This document shows, piece by piece, positions 15,698 through 23,418 of a stretch of DNA of 39,757 nt. Location of the stretch: contig NZ_BMRG01000022.1 in NCBI RefSeq assembly GCF_014648515.1, forward strand, positions 62,677 to 102,433. Reading direction: 5' to 3'. Position numbers and translations under genes: made by a program. Each line of letters starts with the position of its first letter. Position 1 is the stretch's first letter. Under the pieces are notes generated by a model. That model searched no databases. It saw nothing but the letters and a program-made list of their open reading frames with translations, and had not been told where the DNA came from. Source of the stretch: Saccharothrix coeruleofusca. GTDB taxonomy: Bacteria; Actinomycetota; Actinomycetes; Mycobacteriales; Pseudonocardiaceae.

Positions 15698-15703
15698 TAA
15701 CCT
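15698..15703 (+). promoter_or_regulatory. -10 box for the XRE regulator gene
   Basis: TAACCT ending seven bases before the ATG at 15711. A GGGGG run in the spacer could also serve as a weak ribosome-binding site if transcription starts earlier. Confidence 0.45.
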
Positions 15704-15710
15704 CGGGGGC

Positions 15711-16547
15711 ATGAGCAGCCGCAACGCACTCGGCCAGTTCCTGCGGGCCCGGCGGGAACAGGTCCGCCCGGAGGACTCGGGCCTGCCGGTGCAGGGCAGG
15801 CGGCGGGTGGCGGGCCTGCGCCGCGAGGAGGTCGCCGTCCTGGCGGGCGTGAGCACCGACTACTACGTGCGCCTTGAGCAGGGCCGCGAACGGCACCCCT
15901 CGGCCCAGGTGCTCGACGCGCTGGCAGGCGCGCTCGGTCTGGAGCACGAGGCGATCGGGCACCTCCACGCGCTGGCCCGCCCCACTCCCGCCAAGCGGCG
16001 CCCCGCGCCCCGGCGGGAGCGGGTGAGCCCGACCCTGCTGCGCATGATGGACGGCTGGCCGGACAACCCGGCCGTGGTGCTGGGGCGGTGCCTGACCGTG
16101 CTGGCGCACAACGCGCTGGGCGAGGCGCTGTTCAGCGGCCACCGCTACAGCGCCGACCTCGTGCGCCTGGTGTTCCTCGACCCGGACGCGCGGGAGTTCT
16201 ACCCGGACTGGGACCGGGTGGCCGTCAACGTGGTCGCCGCGCTGCGGGCCGCGGCGGGCGCCGACCAGGACGACCCCCAGCTGGTCGAGGTGGTCGGCGA
16301 GCTGTCGGTCAAGAGCGAGGTGTTCCGCAAGCTGTGGGCCCGGCACGACATCCGGCAGAAGACCCACGAGACCAAGCGGTTCCGGCACCCCCTGGTCGGG
16401 GAGCTGACATTGGAGTACGAGTCCCTGGCCGTCAACGGCGCGCCCGGTCAGCAGTTGGTGATCTACCAGGCCGAGCCGGGCAGCGCGTCAGCGGAGTCGC
16501 TGCGGCTGCTGGGCAGCCTCGCCGCCTCCCGCGCCGACGACCGCTGA
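15711..16547 (+). CDS. XRE-family regulator with MmyB-like ligand domain
   Basis: A 278-aa transcription regulator. The N-terminal helix-turn-helix spans residues 5-80, with the MmyB-family signature RRVAGLRREEVAVLAGVSTDYYVRLEQGRE. Residues 105-270 match the PAS-like MmyB ligand-binding domain (LLRMMDGWPDNPAVVLGRCLTVLAHN, then VFLDPDAREFYPDWD). In Streptomyces this large family often controls an adjacent short-chain dehydrogenase, and here the SDR follows nine bases later, so it is the likely target. The ligand may be a fatty acid or related lipid; this is inference from structural reports on the family. Confidence 0.94.
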   Translation: MSSRNALGQFLRARREQVRPEDSGLPVQGRRRVAGLRREEVAVLAGVSTDYYVRLEQGRERHPSAQVLDALAGALGLEHEAIGHLHALARPTPAKRRPAPRRERVSPTLLRMMDGWPDNPAVVLGRCLTVLAHNALGEALFSGHRYSADLVRLVFLDPDAREFYPDWDRVAVNVVAALRAAAGADQDDPQLVEVVGELSVKSEVFRKLWARHDIRQKTHETKRFRHPLVGELTLEYESLAVNGAPGQQLVIYQAEPGSASAESLRLLGSLAASRADDR

Positions 16548-16556
16548 AAGGCCCCC

Positions 16557-17429
16557 GTGACTTCTCCCGTGACTTCTCCCGTGTGGTTCATCACCGGCTG
16601 CTCCACCGGCCTCGGCCGGGCGCTGGCCACCGCCGTGCTCGACCGGGGTTGGCGCGCCGCGGTGACCGCCCGCGATCCGCGTGCGGTCGAAGACCTCGTC
16701 GCCGCGCACGGCGACCGGGCGCTGGCGCTGCCCCTGGACGTCACCGACGCGACTCGGGTCGACGGGGCCGTGCGGCGCGCCGAGGACGCCTTCGGCCGGA
16801 TCGACGTGCTGGTCAACAACGCCGGGTACGGCTACCTGGCCGCCGTCGAGGAGGGCGAGGACGAGCAGGTGCGGGCGCTGTTCGACGCCAACTTCTTCGG
16901 CCTGGTGGACACCACCAAGGCGGTGCTGCCGGGGATGCGCGCCCGCCGCTGCGGGCACGTCGTGAACATCTCCTCGCTCGGCGGCCTGGTGGCCTTCGGC
17001 GCCACCGGCTACTACCACGCCACCAAGTTCGCCGTCGAGGGGCTGTCCGAGTCCTTGGCCGCCGAGGTGGCACCGCTGGGCATCCGGGTCACCATCGTCG
17101 AACCCGGCGCGTTCCGCACCAACTGGTCGGGTCCGTCGATGCGGCAGTCCGCCACCCGCATCGACGACTACGAGGGCACGGCGGGGGCGCGTCGCGCGGC
17201 CACCCTGGCCACCTACGGCAGCCAGCCGGGCGACCCGGCGCGGGCGGCGGAGGCGATCATCACCGCGGTCGGTGCCGACGAGCCGCCGCTGCGGCTGCTG
17301 CTGGGCGGGGCGGCGCTGGGGGTGGCCGAGGCCAGGCTCGACTCGCTGCGGACCGCCTTCGACGCCTGGCGCGACCTCACGGTCAGCGCCGACTTCCCCG
17401 CCGACGTCCCCGAGGAAGCCGGGGGATGA
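16557..17429 (+). CDS. Short-chain dehydrogenase/reductase (SDR)
   Basis: A 290-aa classical SDR. The NAD(P) motif TGxxxGxG reads TGCSTGLG near residue 14. NNAG appears as VNNAGYG, the catalytic Ser as NISSLGG, and the YxxxK as YHATK. The sequence is close to the oxidoreductases usually paired with MmyB-type regulators. The first GTG (16557) has AAAGG five bases upstream. A 12-base unit GTGACTTCTCCC is duplicated exactly at the start, so a second in-frame GTG lies at 16569 and the first four residues are repeated. It is nine bases from the XRE gene and overlaps the next gene by four bases. Confidence 0.94.
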   Translation: MTSPVTSPVWFITGCSTGLGRALATAVLDRGWRAAVTARDPRAVEDLVAAHGDRALALPLDVTDATRVDGAVRRAEDAFGRIDVLVNNAGYGYLAAVEEGEDEQVRALFDANFFGLVDTTKAVLPGMRARRCGHVVNISSLGGLVAFGATGYYHATKFAVEGLSESLAAEVAPLGIRVTIVEPGAFRTNWSGPSMRQSATRIDDYEGTAGARRAATLATYGSQPGDPARAAEAIITAVGADEPPLRLLLGGAALGVAEARLDSLRTAFDAWRDLTVSADFPADVPEEAGG

Positions 17430-17839
17430 GTCCCGACTGGCGGCGGCAGGGCCGGTTGAGCGCGGTGATCGAGCGCGTGCGCGGCCGGTCGGCCGGTTTC
17501 GTGGGGGCGCGGATGGACGTCGCCACCTCGGCGGTGTGGCTGTACTGGCACCGGGAGGTTCCGCCGGAGGCGGCCGAACGCGCCCGCGCGGAGGCGGACG
17601 GGGGCGTCGTGGTCGAGTTGCGCACCACGCCGTACGCGCTGGACGAGTTGACCGCCGAGGCGGCCCGCGTCCTGCGGACCTGCCCGGCGGCGGTGAGCGC
17701 GGGCCCCAACCGCGACTACGACGGCCTCAGGATCGGCGTCAACGCGAGCGAAACGCCCCTGGACGCTGTTCGCGTGGAGAGCCGGATGCCGGTCGAGCTG
17801 ATGGCCAGGGGTCGGATCATCCCGATCCGCCGGGGCTGA
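17426..17839 (+). CDS. Small protein of unknown function, coupled to SDR
   Basis: 137 aa of unrecognised family. The ATG overlaps the SDR stop (ATGA), with a GGGGG run as ribosome-binding site, so it is translated with the SDR. The sequence shows an alpha/beta pattern: ATSAVWLYWHREVPP, then GVVVELRTTPYALDELTAEAARVL, then NRDYDGLRIGVNA. The ferredoxin-like alternation and absence of a signal peptide suggest a cytoplasmic protein. The style recalls the small inhibitor-like (I9 prodomain) fold, but I cannot name a family. Its last 23 bases overlap the 3' end of the convergent EcfS gene. Confidence 0.7.
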   Translation: MSPDWRRQGRLSAVIERVRGRSAGFVGARMDVATSAVWLYWHREVPPEAAERARAEADGGVVVELRTTPYALDELTAEAARVLRTCPAAVSAGPNRDYDGLRIGVNASETPLDAVRVESRMPVELMARGRIIPIRRG

Positions 17840-18596
17840 CCGGGCCCCTGTCGAACACCGCGCGGCGGGCGGCGCGGCGCAGGGTGCGCAGCAGCACCGG
17901 GCCGGTGGCCAGCACCAGCACCGCGGTGGTGACCGCCCGGCCGACGTCCCAGGCCAGCGAGGTGGCCAGGCTGAACACCACCAGGCGGGACAGGTTCTCC
18001 GCGAGCGGGGCGCCGGGCTGGAACGACAGCGCGCTGCCGGTGCCCAGGGCGAACGGCCAGAACGACAGGTTCAGCAGCAGGCCGTAGACCAGGGCCGCCG
18101 CGGCGCCGTAGACCGCCAGCAGGGCCAGTTCCGCCCCGCCGCGCCACCGGGGCAGCAGGCCCGCGCCCAGCGCCACCCACGCCGCGCCGAGCATCTGGTA
18201 GGGCAGCCACGGGCCGACGCCGCCGGTCAGCAGCGCCGAAGCGAACAGCGCGGTGTTGCCCAGGACGAAGCCGAAACCGGGGCCGAACACCCGCCCGCCC
18301 AGCACGAGCAGGAAGAACACCGTCTCCACGCCGCCGGTGCCCGCGCCGAGCGGGCGCAGCGCCGCGCCCAGCGCGGAGAGCACGCCCAGCACCGCCACCG
18401 CCTTGGCGTCGATGCCGCCGGAGCTCAGCTCGGCCAGCACGACAGCCACCACCAGCGGCAGCAGCAGGGCGAACAGCCACGGCGCGTCCACCCCTTGGGC
18501 CAGGCCCGCCTCCGGCGCGACGATCAGCGGCCACCCGAACGCCGCCACGCTGATCAGCGCCGCGAACACCAGCACGAACACCACGCGGGGCCTCAC
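17817..18596 (-). CDS. ECF transporter S component, probably for cobalamin
   Basis: A 259-aa integral membrane protein, the substrate-binding S component of an energy-coupling factor transporter. Six to seven hydrophobic helices are visible, from VVFVLVFAALISVAAFGWPL to LLLNLSFWPFALG. The Gly-rich VFGPGFGFVLGNTALFASALLTGG is the kind of stretch conserved in S components with the fold of CbrT. The GTG start overlaps the EcfA stop (GTGA). It is the last gene of the operon that begins behind the cobalamin riboswitch, which is the evidence for vitamin B12 (or a corrinoid precursor such as cobinamide) as substrate. No biochemical family I know well matches residue for residue. Confidence 0.86.
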   Translation of the reverse strand: MRPRVVFVLVFAALISVAAFGWPLIVAPEAGLAQGVDAPWLFALLLPLVVAVVLAELSSGGIDAKAVAVLGVLSALGAALRPLGAGTGGVETVFFLLVLGGRVFGPGFGFVLGNTALFASALLTGGVGPWLPYQMLGAAWVALGAGLLPRWRGGAELALLAVYGAAAALVYGLLLNLSFWPFALGTGSALSFQPGAPLAENLSRLVVFSLATSLAWDVGRAVTTAVLVLATGPVLLRTLRRAARRAVFDRGPVSPGGSG

Positions 18597-20194
18597 CGGG
18601 CCGCCATCGCGGTGCGGACGTCGTCCACGGTGAGCCACGGCCGCGGCGCGAGCACCTTGGCCACCTGCGGGGAGAAGATCGGCGAGGCGGTGACCACCTC
18701 GGCGGTCGGGCCGTCGGCGACCACCTCGCCCCCGGCCAGCACCACCACGCGGGTCGCGCACTCCGCGGCGAACTCCACGTCGTGCGTGGCCAGCACCACC
18801 GCGTGACCGGCGCGGGCCAGCTCCCGCAGCGCTTCCGCCAGCCGTGTCTTGGCGGGGTAGTCCAGGCCGCGGGTGGGCTCGTCCAGCAGCAGCGCGCGCG
18901 GCTCGGGCGTCAGCGAGATCGCCAGCACCAGCGCCAGGCGCTGCCCCTCGGACAGGTCCCTCGGGTGCGCGTCGTCGGCGATGCCGGGCGCGATGCGCTC
19001 CAGGATCGCCCGGCAGGTCCCGGCGGACCGGTCGGACTCGCGGTCGGCCTGCGCGCACTCCCCGGCCACGGTGTGCAGGTACAGCAGGTCGTCGGGCTGC
19101 TGCGGCACCAGCCCGACCGAACGCCGCCGCACCGCCGGCTTGAGGTCGGCCGGGTCCACCCCGTCGAGCCGCACCGAACCACCGGACCGGCGTCCGCTGC
19201 CCTGCACCGCCCACAGCAGGCTGGACTTGCCCGACCCGTTGCGGCCCATCAGCGCCACCAGCTCGCCGCCCGCCACCGCGAGGTCGACCCCGCGCACCGC
19301 CTCCACGCCGGAGTAGGACACCCGCACGCCACGAGCCCGCAGCAGGTCGCCGGTCGGTCGCGGTGCGGCGGCCGGGGGAGCGGGCAGCTCGTCGCGCAGC
19401 GGACCCGCCAGCCGCCGAGCGTCCCGGACGGACACCGGGACGGGCTGCCACCCGGCCAGCCGCGCCAGCCGCACCACCGGCGGGGCCACGGGCGCCTCGG
19501 CCAGCACCGCGCCCGGATCACCCGCCACGGCCGCCCGCGCGCCGCCGGGCAGCCACACGACCCGGTCGGCGTACTGGGCCACGCGCTCCAGCCGGTGCTC
19601 GGCGATCAGGACGGTCATGCCCAGGTCGTGCACCAGGCGGTGCAGCGCGGCGAGCACGTCCTCGGCCGCGCCGGGGTCCAGGGCGGAGGTCGGCTCGTCG
19701 AGCACCAGCACGCGCGGGTGCGCGGTCAGCGCCGCCCCGATCGCCACCCGCTGCTGCTGCCCGCCGGACAGCGTCGCGAGCGCGCGGTCGCGGACCTCGA
19801 CCAGCCCCAGCAGGTCCAGCGTCTCCTCGACGCGCTTGCGCATCACCGGGTCGGGCAGTCCCAGCGACTCCATCGAGTAAGCCAGCTCCTCCTCCACGGA
19901 GTCGGTCACGAACCCGGCCTGCGGGTCCTGCGCCACCAGGCCCACCACGTCGGCCAGCTCGCGCGGCGGGTGGTCGCGGGTGTCGCGGCCGTCGACCAGG
20001 ACGCGGCCCTCCAGACGCCCGCCGGTGAAGTGCGGGACCAGGCCGTTGACCGCCCGCAGCAGGGTCGACTTGCCCGAACCGGTGCGGCCGACCACCAGGC
20101 ACAGCTCGCCCTCGGGCACGACCAGGTCCAAGTCGGCCAAGGCGGGCCGGGTTGCGTCGGGGTAGGTGACGGTGACGTGCTCGAACCGGATCAC
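18593..20194 (-). CDS. ecfA: Fused double-ATPase EcfA-EcfA' of the ECF transporter
   Basis: A 533-aa cytoplasmic protein containing two ABC ATPase domains in one chain, replacing separate EcfA1 and EcfA2. Domain 1: Walker A GRTGSGKST (36-44), Q-loop VAQDPQAGF, signature LSGGQQQR, Walker B VLVLDEPTSALD, switch His in IAEHRLE. Domain 2: Walker A GRNGSGKSS (near 315), signature LSEGQRLAL (slightly altered), Walker B ALLLDEPTRGLD, switch His in ATHDVEF. Domain 2's Q-loop is VPQQPDDLLYLHT. The two nucleotide sites are therefore asymmetric in their signatures, but both look catalytic. The GTG overlaps the EcfT stop and the TGA overlaps the EcfS start, so the whole operon is translated in series. 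Confidence 0.95.
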   Translation of the reverse strand: MIRFEHVTVTYPDATRPALADLDLVVPEGELCLVVGRTGSGKSTLLRAVNGLVPHFTGGRLEGRVLVDGRDTRDHPPRELADVVGLVAQDPQAGFVTDSVEEELAYSMESLGLPDPVMRKRVEETLDLLGLVEVRDRALATLSGGQQQRVAIGAALTAHPRVLVLDEPTSALDPGAAEDVLAALHRLVHDLGMTVLIAEHRLERVAQYADRVVWLPGGARAAVAGDPGAVLAEAPVAPPVVRLARLAGWQPVPVSVRDARRLAGPLRDELPAPPAAAPRPTGDLLRARGVRVSYSGVEAVRGVDLAVAGGELVALMGRNGSGKSSLLWAVQGSGRRSGGSVRLDGVDPADLKPAVRRRSVGLVPQQPDDLLYLHTVAGECAQADRESDRSAGTCRAILERIAPGIADDAHPRDLSEGQRLALVLAISLTPEPRALLLDEPTRGLDYPAKTRLAEALRELARAGHAVVLATHDVEFAAECATRVVVLAGGEVVADGPTAEVVTASPIFSPQVAKVLAPRPWLTVDDVRTAMAAR

Positions 20195-21231
20195 GCGCTC
20201 CTCCGGTGGGCCGCGACGAGGGAGGGGAGGAGCCCGACGAGCACGCCGACGGCGGGCAGCGCGGGCAGGTGCGGCGCGGACAGCGGCGAGGTCTGCACCA
20301 CCATGTCCGGCCCTCCCGACAGCACCGCGCACATCGCCGCCACCGCGCCGGAAGCGGCCACCAGCAGTTCCCGCGCCCGCCAGCGGTCCGGCCGGTACCG
20401 GCTGCGGCGCACCCGCCGGGAGCCCGCGACCAGGCCCGCCACCGCCAGCAGCACGCCCACCAGCAGCACCGGAACCCCCGCCGAACTGCCGTCCAGCAGC
20501 GCGTACACCCCCACGCACAGGCCGATCACACCGCCCAGCACCAACACCGCGGTGAGCAGCCGCGCCCGCCGCGACAGACCCGCGTTGCGGCCGTAGCCGC
20601 GCGAGTCCATGGCCGCGGCCAGGCTCAGCGACCGCTCGAACGCGCCCTCCAGCACCGGCACCAGCAGCGTGCGGACCGCACCCCGACCGCGGATCGCGTC
20701 ACCGCGCAGCCGCCGGGCCCGCCGCACCGAGCGGGCGCTGGCCGCCAGCTGCGGGGCGACGGTCAGCGCCACCACCACGGCCACGCTGACCTCGTAGAGC
20801 GCGGCGGGCAGCGACCGCAGCAGCCGCTTGGGGTTGGCCACCGCGTTCACCGCGCCGACGCACCCCAGCAGCGTCGCCAGCTGCAGGCCCTGCACCAGCG
20901 CGAACACCAGTCCTTCCGCGCTCACCGGGCCGCCCAGCCGCAGGGCGGGTGGCCACAGCGGCAGCTGGGGCAGCGTGAACAGCACGGTCGGTCCCTGGAC
21001 ACCGCCGAGCAGCACGTGGAACACCACGCGCAGGGCGATCACCACCAGCCCGAACTTCAGGAAGACGCCGTAGGACGACGCCCACGGGGTGTCCTGCGCG
21101 CACGCCACCGCGACGTACCCCGCCACGGCCAGGACCAGGCCGAGCAGCAGCGGGTTGGTGGTCCGGGCGGCGACCACGGCCAGCCCGAGCGCCCACAGCC
21201 ACCACGCGCCGGGGTGCAGCGCACGGGTCAC
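20191..21231 (-). CDS. ecfT: EcfT, energy-coupling transmembrane subunit
   Basis: A 346-aa membrane protein that couples ATP hydrolysis to movement of the S component. Coupling helices carry the two short motifs ending in Arg-Gly: RSVRRARRLRG and AAAMDSRGYGR. Core helices precede them (GAWWLWALGLAVVAAR, VFLKFGLVVIALRVVFHVLL, LYEVSVAVVVALTV). The protein is longer than the usual ~265 aa. Three extra hydrophobic segments follow the coupling region (LLTAVLVLGGVIGLCVG, VPVLLVGVLLAVAGLVAG, ELLVAASGAVAAMCAVL). The GTG start overlaps the preceding stop by four bases. Confidence 0.93.
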   Translation of the reverse strand: MTRALHPGAWWLWALGLAVVAARTTNPLLLGLVLAVAGYVAVACAQDTPWASSYGVFLKFGLVVIALRVVFHVLLGGVQGPTVLFTLPQLPLWPPALRLGGPVSAEGLVFALVQGLQLATLLGCVGAVNAVANPKRLLRSLPAALYEVSVAVVVALTVAPQLAASARSVRRARRLRGDAIRGRGAVRTLLVPVLEGAFERSLSLAAAMDSRGYGRNAGLSRRARLLTAVLVLGGVIGLCVGVYALLDGSSAGVPVLLVGVLLAVAGLVAGSRRVRRSRYRPDRWRARELLVAASGAVAAMCAVLSGGPDMVVQTSPLSAPHLPALPAVGVLVGLLPSLVAAHRRSA

Positions 21232-22064
21232 GGCTCGGCCCTGCGCCTGCGCGCGGTCCACGCGCCGAGGCAGGCCAGCACGGCGATCACGACCAGGCCC
21301 GCGAGCCAGCCCAGCCCGTTCGACCGGTCCTCGGAGGTTGTCGCGACCGGCGCGGGAACGGCGGTCGACGACGGTGCTCCGCCCGGTGCCGGGGAGGTGG
21401 ACGACGGGGTGCTCACCGCGCTGCTCGGGGTGCTTTCCGGGGCGCTGCTGAGGGTGTCGCCGCTGGTTTCGCCCCCTGGTTCGCTCCGGGGGGTGTCCTC
21501 GGTGCCGCCGCGGCCGGTCGTCGTTGTGGGCGTCGCGGGCTGCGGCACGCCGGGACGCGGCGGCTCGGGCGCGGGCGGCTCGGCGGCCCCGGCCCGCGTG
21601 GTGGTGGGCTTCGGCGCGGGCGCGGGGGGCGCGATGCCGGGCGGCTGGGCCGCGCCGAACGCCCAGCCCTCGACCGAGCCCGGCGCCGGGTCGTGCCCGC
21701 CCGCGCCACCGCTGCTGTAGGTCCAGCCCGCGCCGGGCTGCCCGTGCCAGTACGACCAGTAGGCCGTGGTGGGGGAGGGGGTGACGCACGGGTCGGCGGC
21801 GGGCTGCCCGTCGATGCGGCACACGTAGCCCGGCTGCCGCGAGGCGAAGGTGTAGCCGAACCCGGCCGCCGCCAGCGCGGCCAGCCCGCTGGCCGGGTCG
21901 CCGGGTGCGCAGCCGGTCCGCACGCCACCACCCAGCGGCCCCCGGTCGACCACCACGGTCACGCCCGCGCACTCCGCCGCCTGGGCCGTGCCCACCGCCG
22001 TGGCGCTGATCAGCCCGGCCACGACGACACCGGTCGCCAGCACCGCCAGCAAGCGCCGCATCAC
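21228..22064 (-). CDS. Membrane-tethered extracellular protein (SCO2322-like), candidate transcobalamin-type beta domain
   Basis: A 278-aa exported protein. The signal peptide covers residues 1-29 (LLAVLATGVVVAGLISATA, ending AQA). The small extracellular domain (30-135) has four Cys (AEC, TGC, YVC, DPC) that can form two disulfides. Its aromatic-rich signature YWSYWHGQPGAGWTYSS is followed by PGSVEGWAFG. A long Pro/Thr/Ser linker (138-243), one membrane helix (LGWLAGLVVIAVLACLGAW) and a basic tail follow. The pattern matches proteins called SCO2322 family in Streptomyces. The YWSYW/GW signature resembles the DUF4430 domain, which is the beta domain of transcobalamin and intrinsic factor; this is inference. 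It starts at GTG 22064 or ATG 22061, both overlapping the previous stop. Confidence 0.82.
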   Translation of the reverse strand: MMRRLLAVLATGVVVAGLISATAVGTAQAAECAGVTVVVDRGPLGGGVRTGCAPGDPASGLAALAAAGFGYTFASRQPGYVCRIDGQPAADPCVTPSPTTAYWSYWHGQPGAGWTYSSGGAGGHDPAPGSVEGWAFGAAQPPGIAPPAPAPKPTTTRAGAAEPPAPEPPRPGVPQPATPTTTTGRGGTEDTPRSEPGGETSGDTLSSAPESTPSSAVSTPSSTSPAPGGAPSSTAVPAPVATTSEDRSNGLGWLAGLVVIAVLACLGAWTARRRRAEP

Positions 22065-23317
22065 CGCTCCGCGCGGCGCGGGCGGGCCAGCAGCAGCGCC
22101 AGGACGCCCGTGGCGATCAACAGCACTCCCAGGGCCAGCGCCGGACCCGGCTCGAAGCCGGTGCGCGCCAACTGGCGGGTGCCGTTGCTGGTCACCGGCG
22201 CGGCAGCGGCGGGTTCCGAGGACGTGGACGTGCCGGCGGTCGTCGTGGTGGCGGGGACAGCCGTGGTGGTCGTGGTCGTGGTGGTGGTCGTGATCGGGCA
22301 GTCCGATGCGGGCGCGGTCGCCTCGCCGTGCGCGGACAGCTCCAACAGGCCCACGCCGACGATGCCGGTGATGCCCTGGGTGGTCGCGCGCGTGGCGTTG
22401 CCCTGGTCGAAACCGGTGGCGTCGTAGGCGATGGCGCCCGCGCGGGCCGCGTCACCGCAGCCGACCTGCAAGCTCTTGAGGAACGCCACCGCCTTGTCCG
22501 CCGCCGCCGTGCGCCCGCCCACGCGCAGCGCCTGCGCGGCCAGCCCGGTGCTGTTGGCGTTCTCCTGCGGCGTCGGACCGCTGCCGCGGAACCCGCCGCC
22601 GGGCCCCTGAACCCCTTCCAGCCACTCCAGGGCCCTGGCCGCCTCGGCCTGCCTGCCCGAGGCCAGCAGTGCCTGCGCCGCGTAGCCGGTGGTGTCCGCG
22701 TCTGAGGCGCAGGGCGTCTGCTCCAGGTACAGCGGGAAGCCGCCGTCCTGGCAGGCGGCGTCCACCAGGTAGTCGACGGCGGCCTCCGGGGCGGTGCCGT
22801 GCCGCTCCAGCGCGATCACCGCCAGCGACTGCGTGATGCCGTTGCTGTAGTCGCCGTAGGCCGACTTGTCGCTGAACCGGCCCGAAGGGGCCTGCAGCGC
22901 GGTCAGCCGGGAGATCAGGTCGACCCCGCCGAAGGACCGCGGGTCGCGCCCCTGCACCTGCGCGACCAGCGCGAGCTTGGCGTGCGCGCCCGCGTAGGAC
23001 TCGGTGGTCCCGTCACCGAGGTAGGCCGCCAGCGTCTGAGGCCGCGCCAGCCAGTCGGTGGCCTTGGTCGCGTTGTCCTGCGCCACGCCCGCGGCGGCGA
23101 ACGCCAGCACGGCGTCGGCCGTCGCGCCCTGGTCGGGGTAGGGAACCTGGTCCACCACCGTCTCCAGGCGCTCGCCGTCCACCAGTTGCCTGGCCAGCCA
23201 CCCGGCCGCGGTCGGGGCGGGGGAGGAGGGGGCGGCGTGCGCCGGGGTCAGGCCCGCCGACCAGGTCAGCAGCAGGGCGACCGCGGCGGTGCTCGTGGCG
23301 ATCTTGCGGTTCAGCAC
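22061..23317 (-). CDS. Wall-anchored alpha/alpha-barrel protein (prenyltransferase/squalene-oxidase repeat), candidate transcobalamin-type alpha domain
   Basis: A 418-aa surface protein, first gene of the riboswitch-controlled operon. Signal peptide 1-28 (AAVALLLTWSAGL, AHA). Residues 30-330 contain repeated helix-pair units of the terpene-cyclase/prenyltransferase type, each with Q/W, Gly-Phe and DxxTTGYAAQALL or NSTGLAAQALR segments. The same alpha/alpha barrel forms the large domain of intrinsic factor and transcobalamin. A Thr-rich linker (11 consecutive Thr, about 342-352) follows. LARTG at 383-387 with a following membrane helix and RRAER tail is a sorting signal matching the LAxTG recognised by class E sortases. 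The GTG start has GGAAAGG eight bases upstream, inside a hairpin that can hide it. No terpene-cyclase DxDD motif is present. Confidence 0.9.
   Translation of the reverse strand: MLNRKIATSTAAVALLLTWSAGLTPAHAAPSSPAPTAAGWLARQLVDGERLETVVDQVPYPDQGATADAVLAFAAAGVAQDNATKATDWLARPQTLAAYLGDGTTESYAGAHAKLALVAQVQGRDPRSFGGVDLISRLTALQAPSGRFSDKSAYGDYSNGITQSLAVIALERHGTAPEAAVDYLVDAACQDGGFPLYLEQTPCASDADTTGYAAQALLASGRQAEAARALEWLEGVQGPGGGFRGSGPTPQENANSTGLAAQALRVGGRTAAADKAVAFLKSLQVGCGDAARAGAIAYDATGFDQGNATRATTQGITGIVGVGLLELSAHGEATAPASDCPITTTTTTTTTTAVPATTTTAGTSTSSEPAAAAPVTSNGTRQLARTGFEPGPALALGVLLIATGVLALLLARPRRAER
22255..22300 (-). repeat. ACC/ACG trinucleotide tract encoding poly-threonine
   Basis: Alternating ACC and ACG codons give eleven consecutive Thr in the linker between the barrel domain and the LARTG anchor. 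The repeat is in frame and could change linker length by slippage without breaking the protein. Confidence 0.8.
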
Positions 23318-23320
23318 GGT

Positions 23321-23344
23321 GGCGCCTTTCCGGGGCGAGGCGCC
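23321..23344 (-). promoter_or_regulatory. Hairpin that can sequester the operon's ribosome-binding site
   Basis: GGCGCC (23339-23344) and GGCGCC (23321-23326) can pair. The Shine-Dalgarno GGAAAGG (23325-23331) lies in the loop and right arm, just before the GTG at 23317. It is a natural expression platform for the riboswitch upstream, acting on translation. Confidence 0.6.
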
Positions 23345-23418
23345 GAGCGGAACCCGGACGTCGCGGTGGCGGCGTCCTCGGGCTCCGACCCGCTCTCCTC
23401 GACGGTGTCAGAGCGAAA

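Noticed and set aside
14232-16388. Minus-strand reading of 718 codons over the methyltransferase and XRE genes
   Set aside because: It spans three well-supported plus-strand genes and their promoters and has no recognisable motif.
22061-23317. Terpene cyclase or squalene-hopene cyclase
   Set aside because: The barrel repeats fit the superfamily, but the catalytic DxDD motif is absent, and the protein is exported, wall-anchored and behind a B12 riboswitch.
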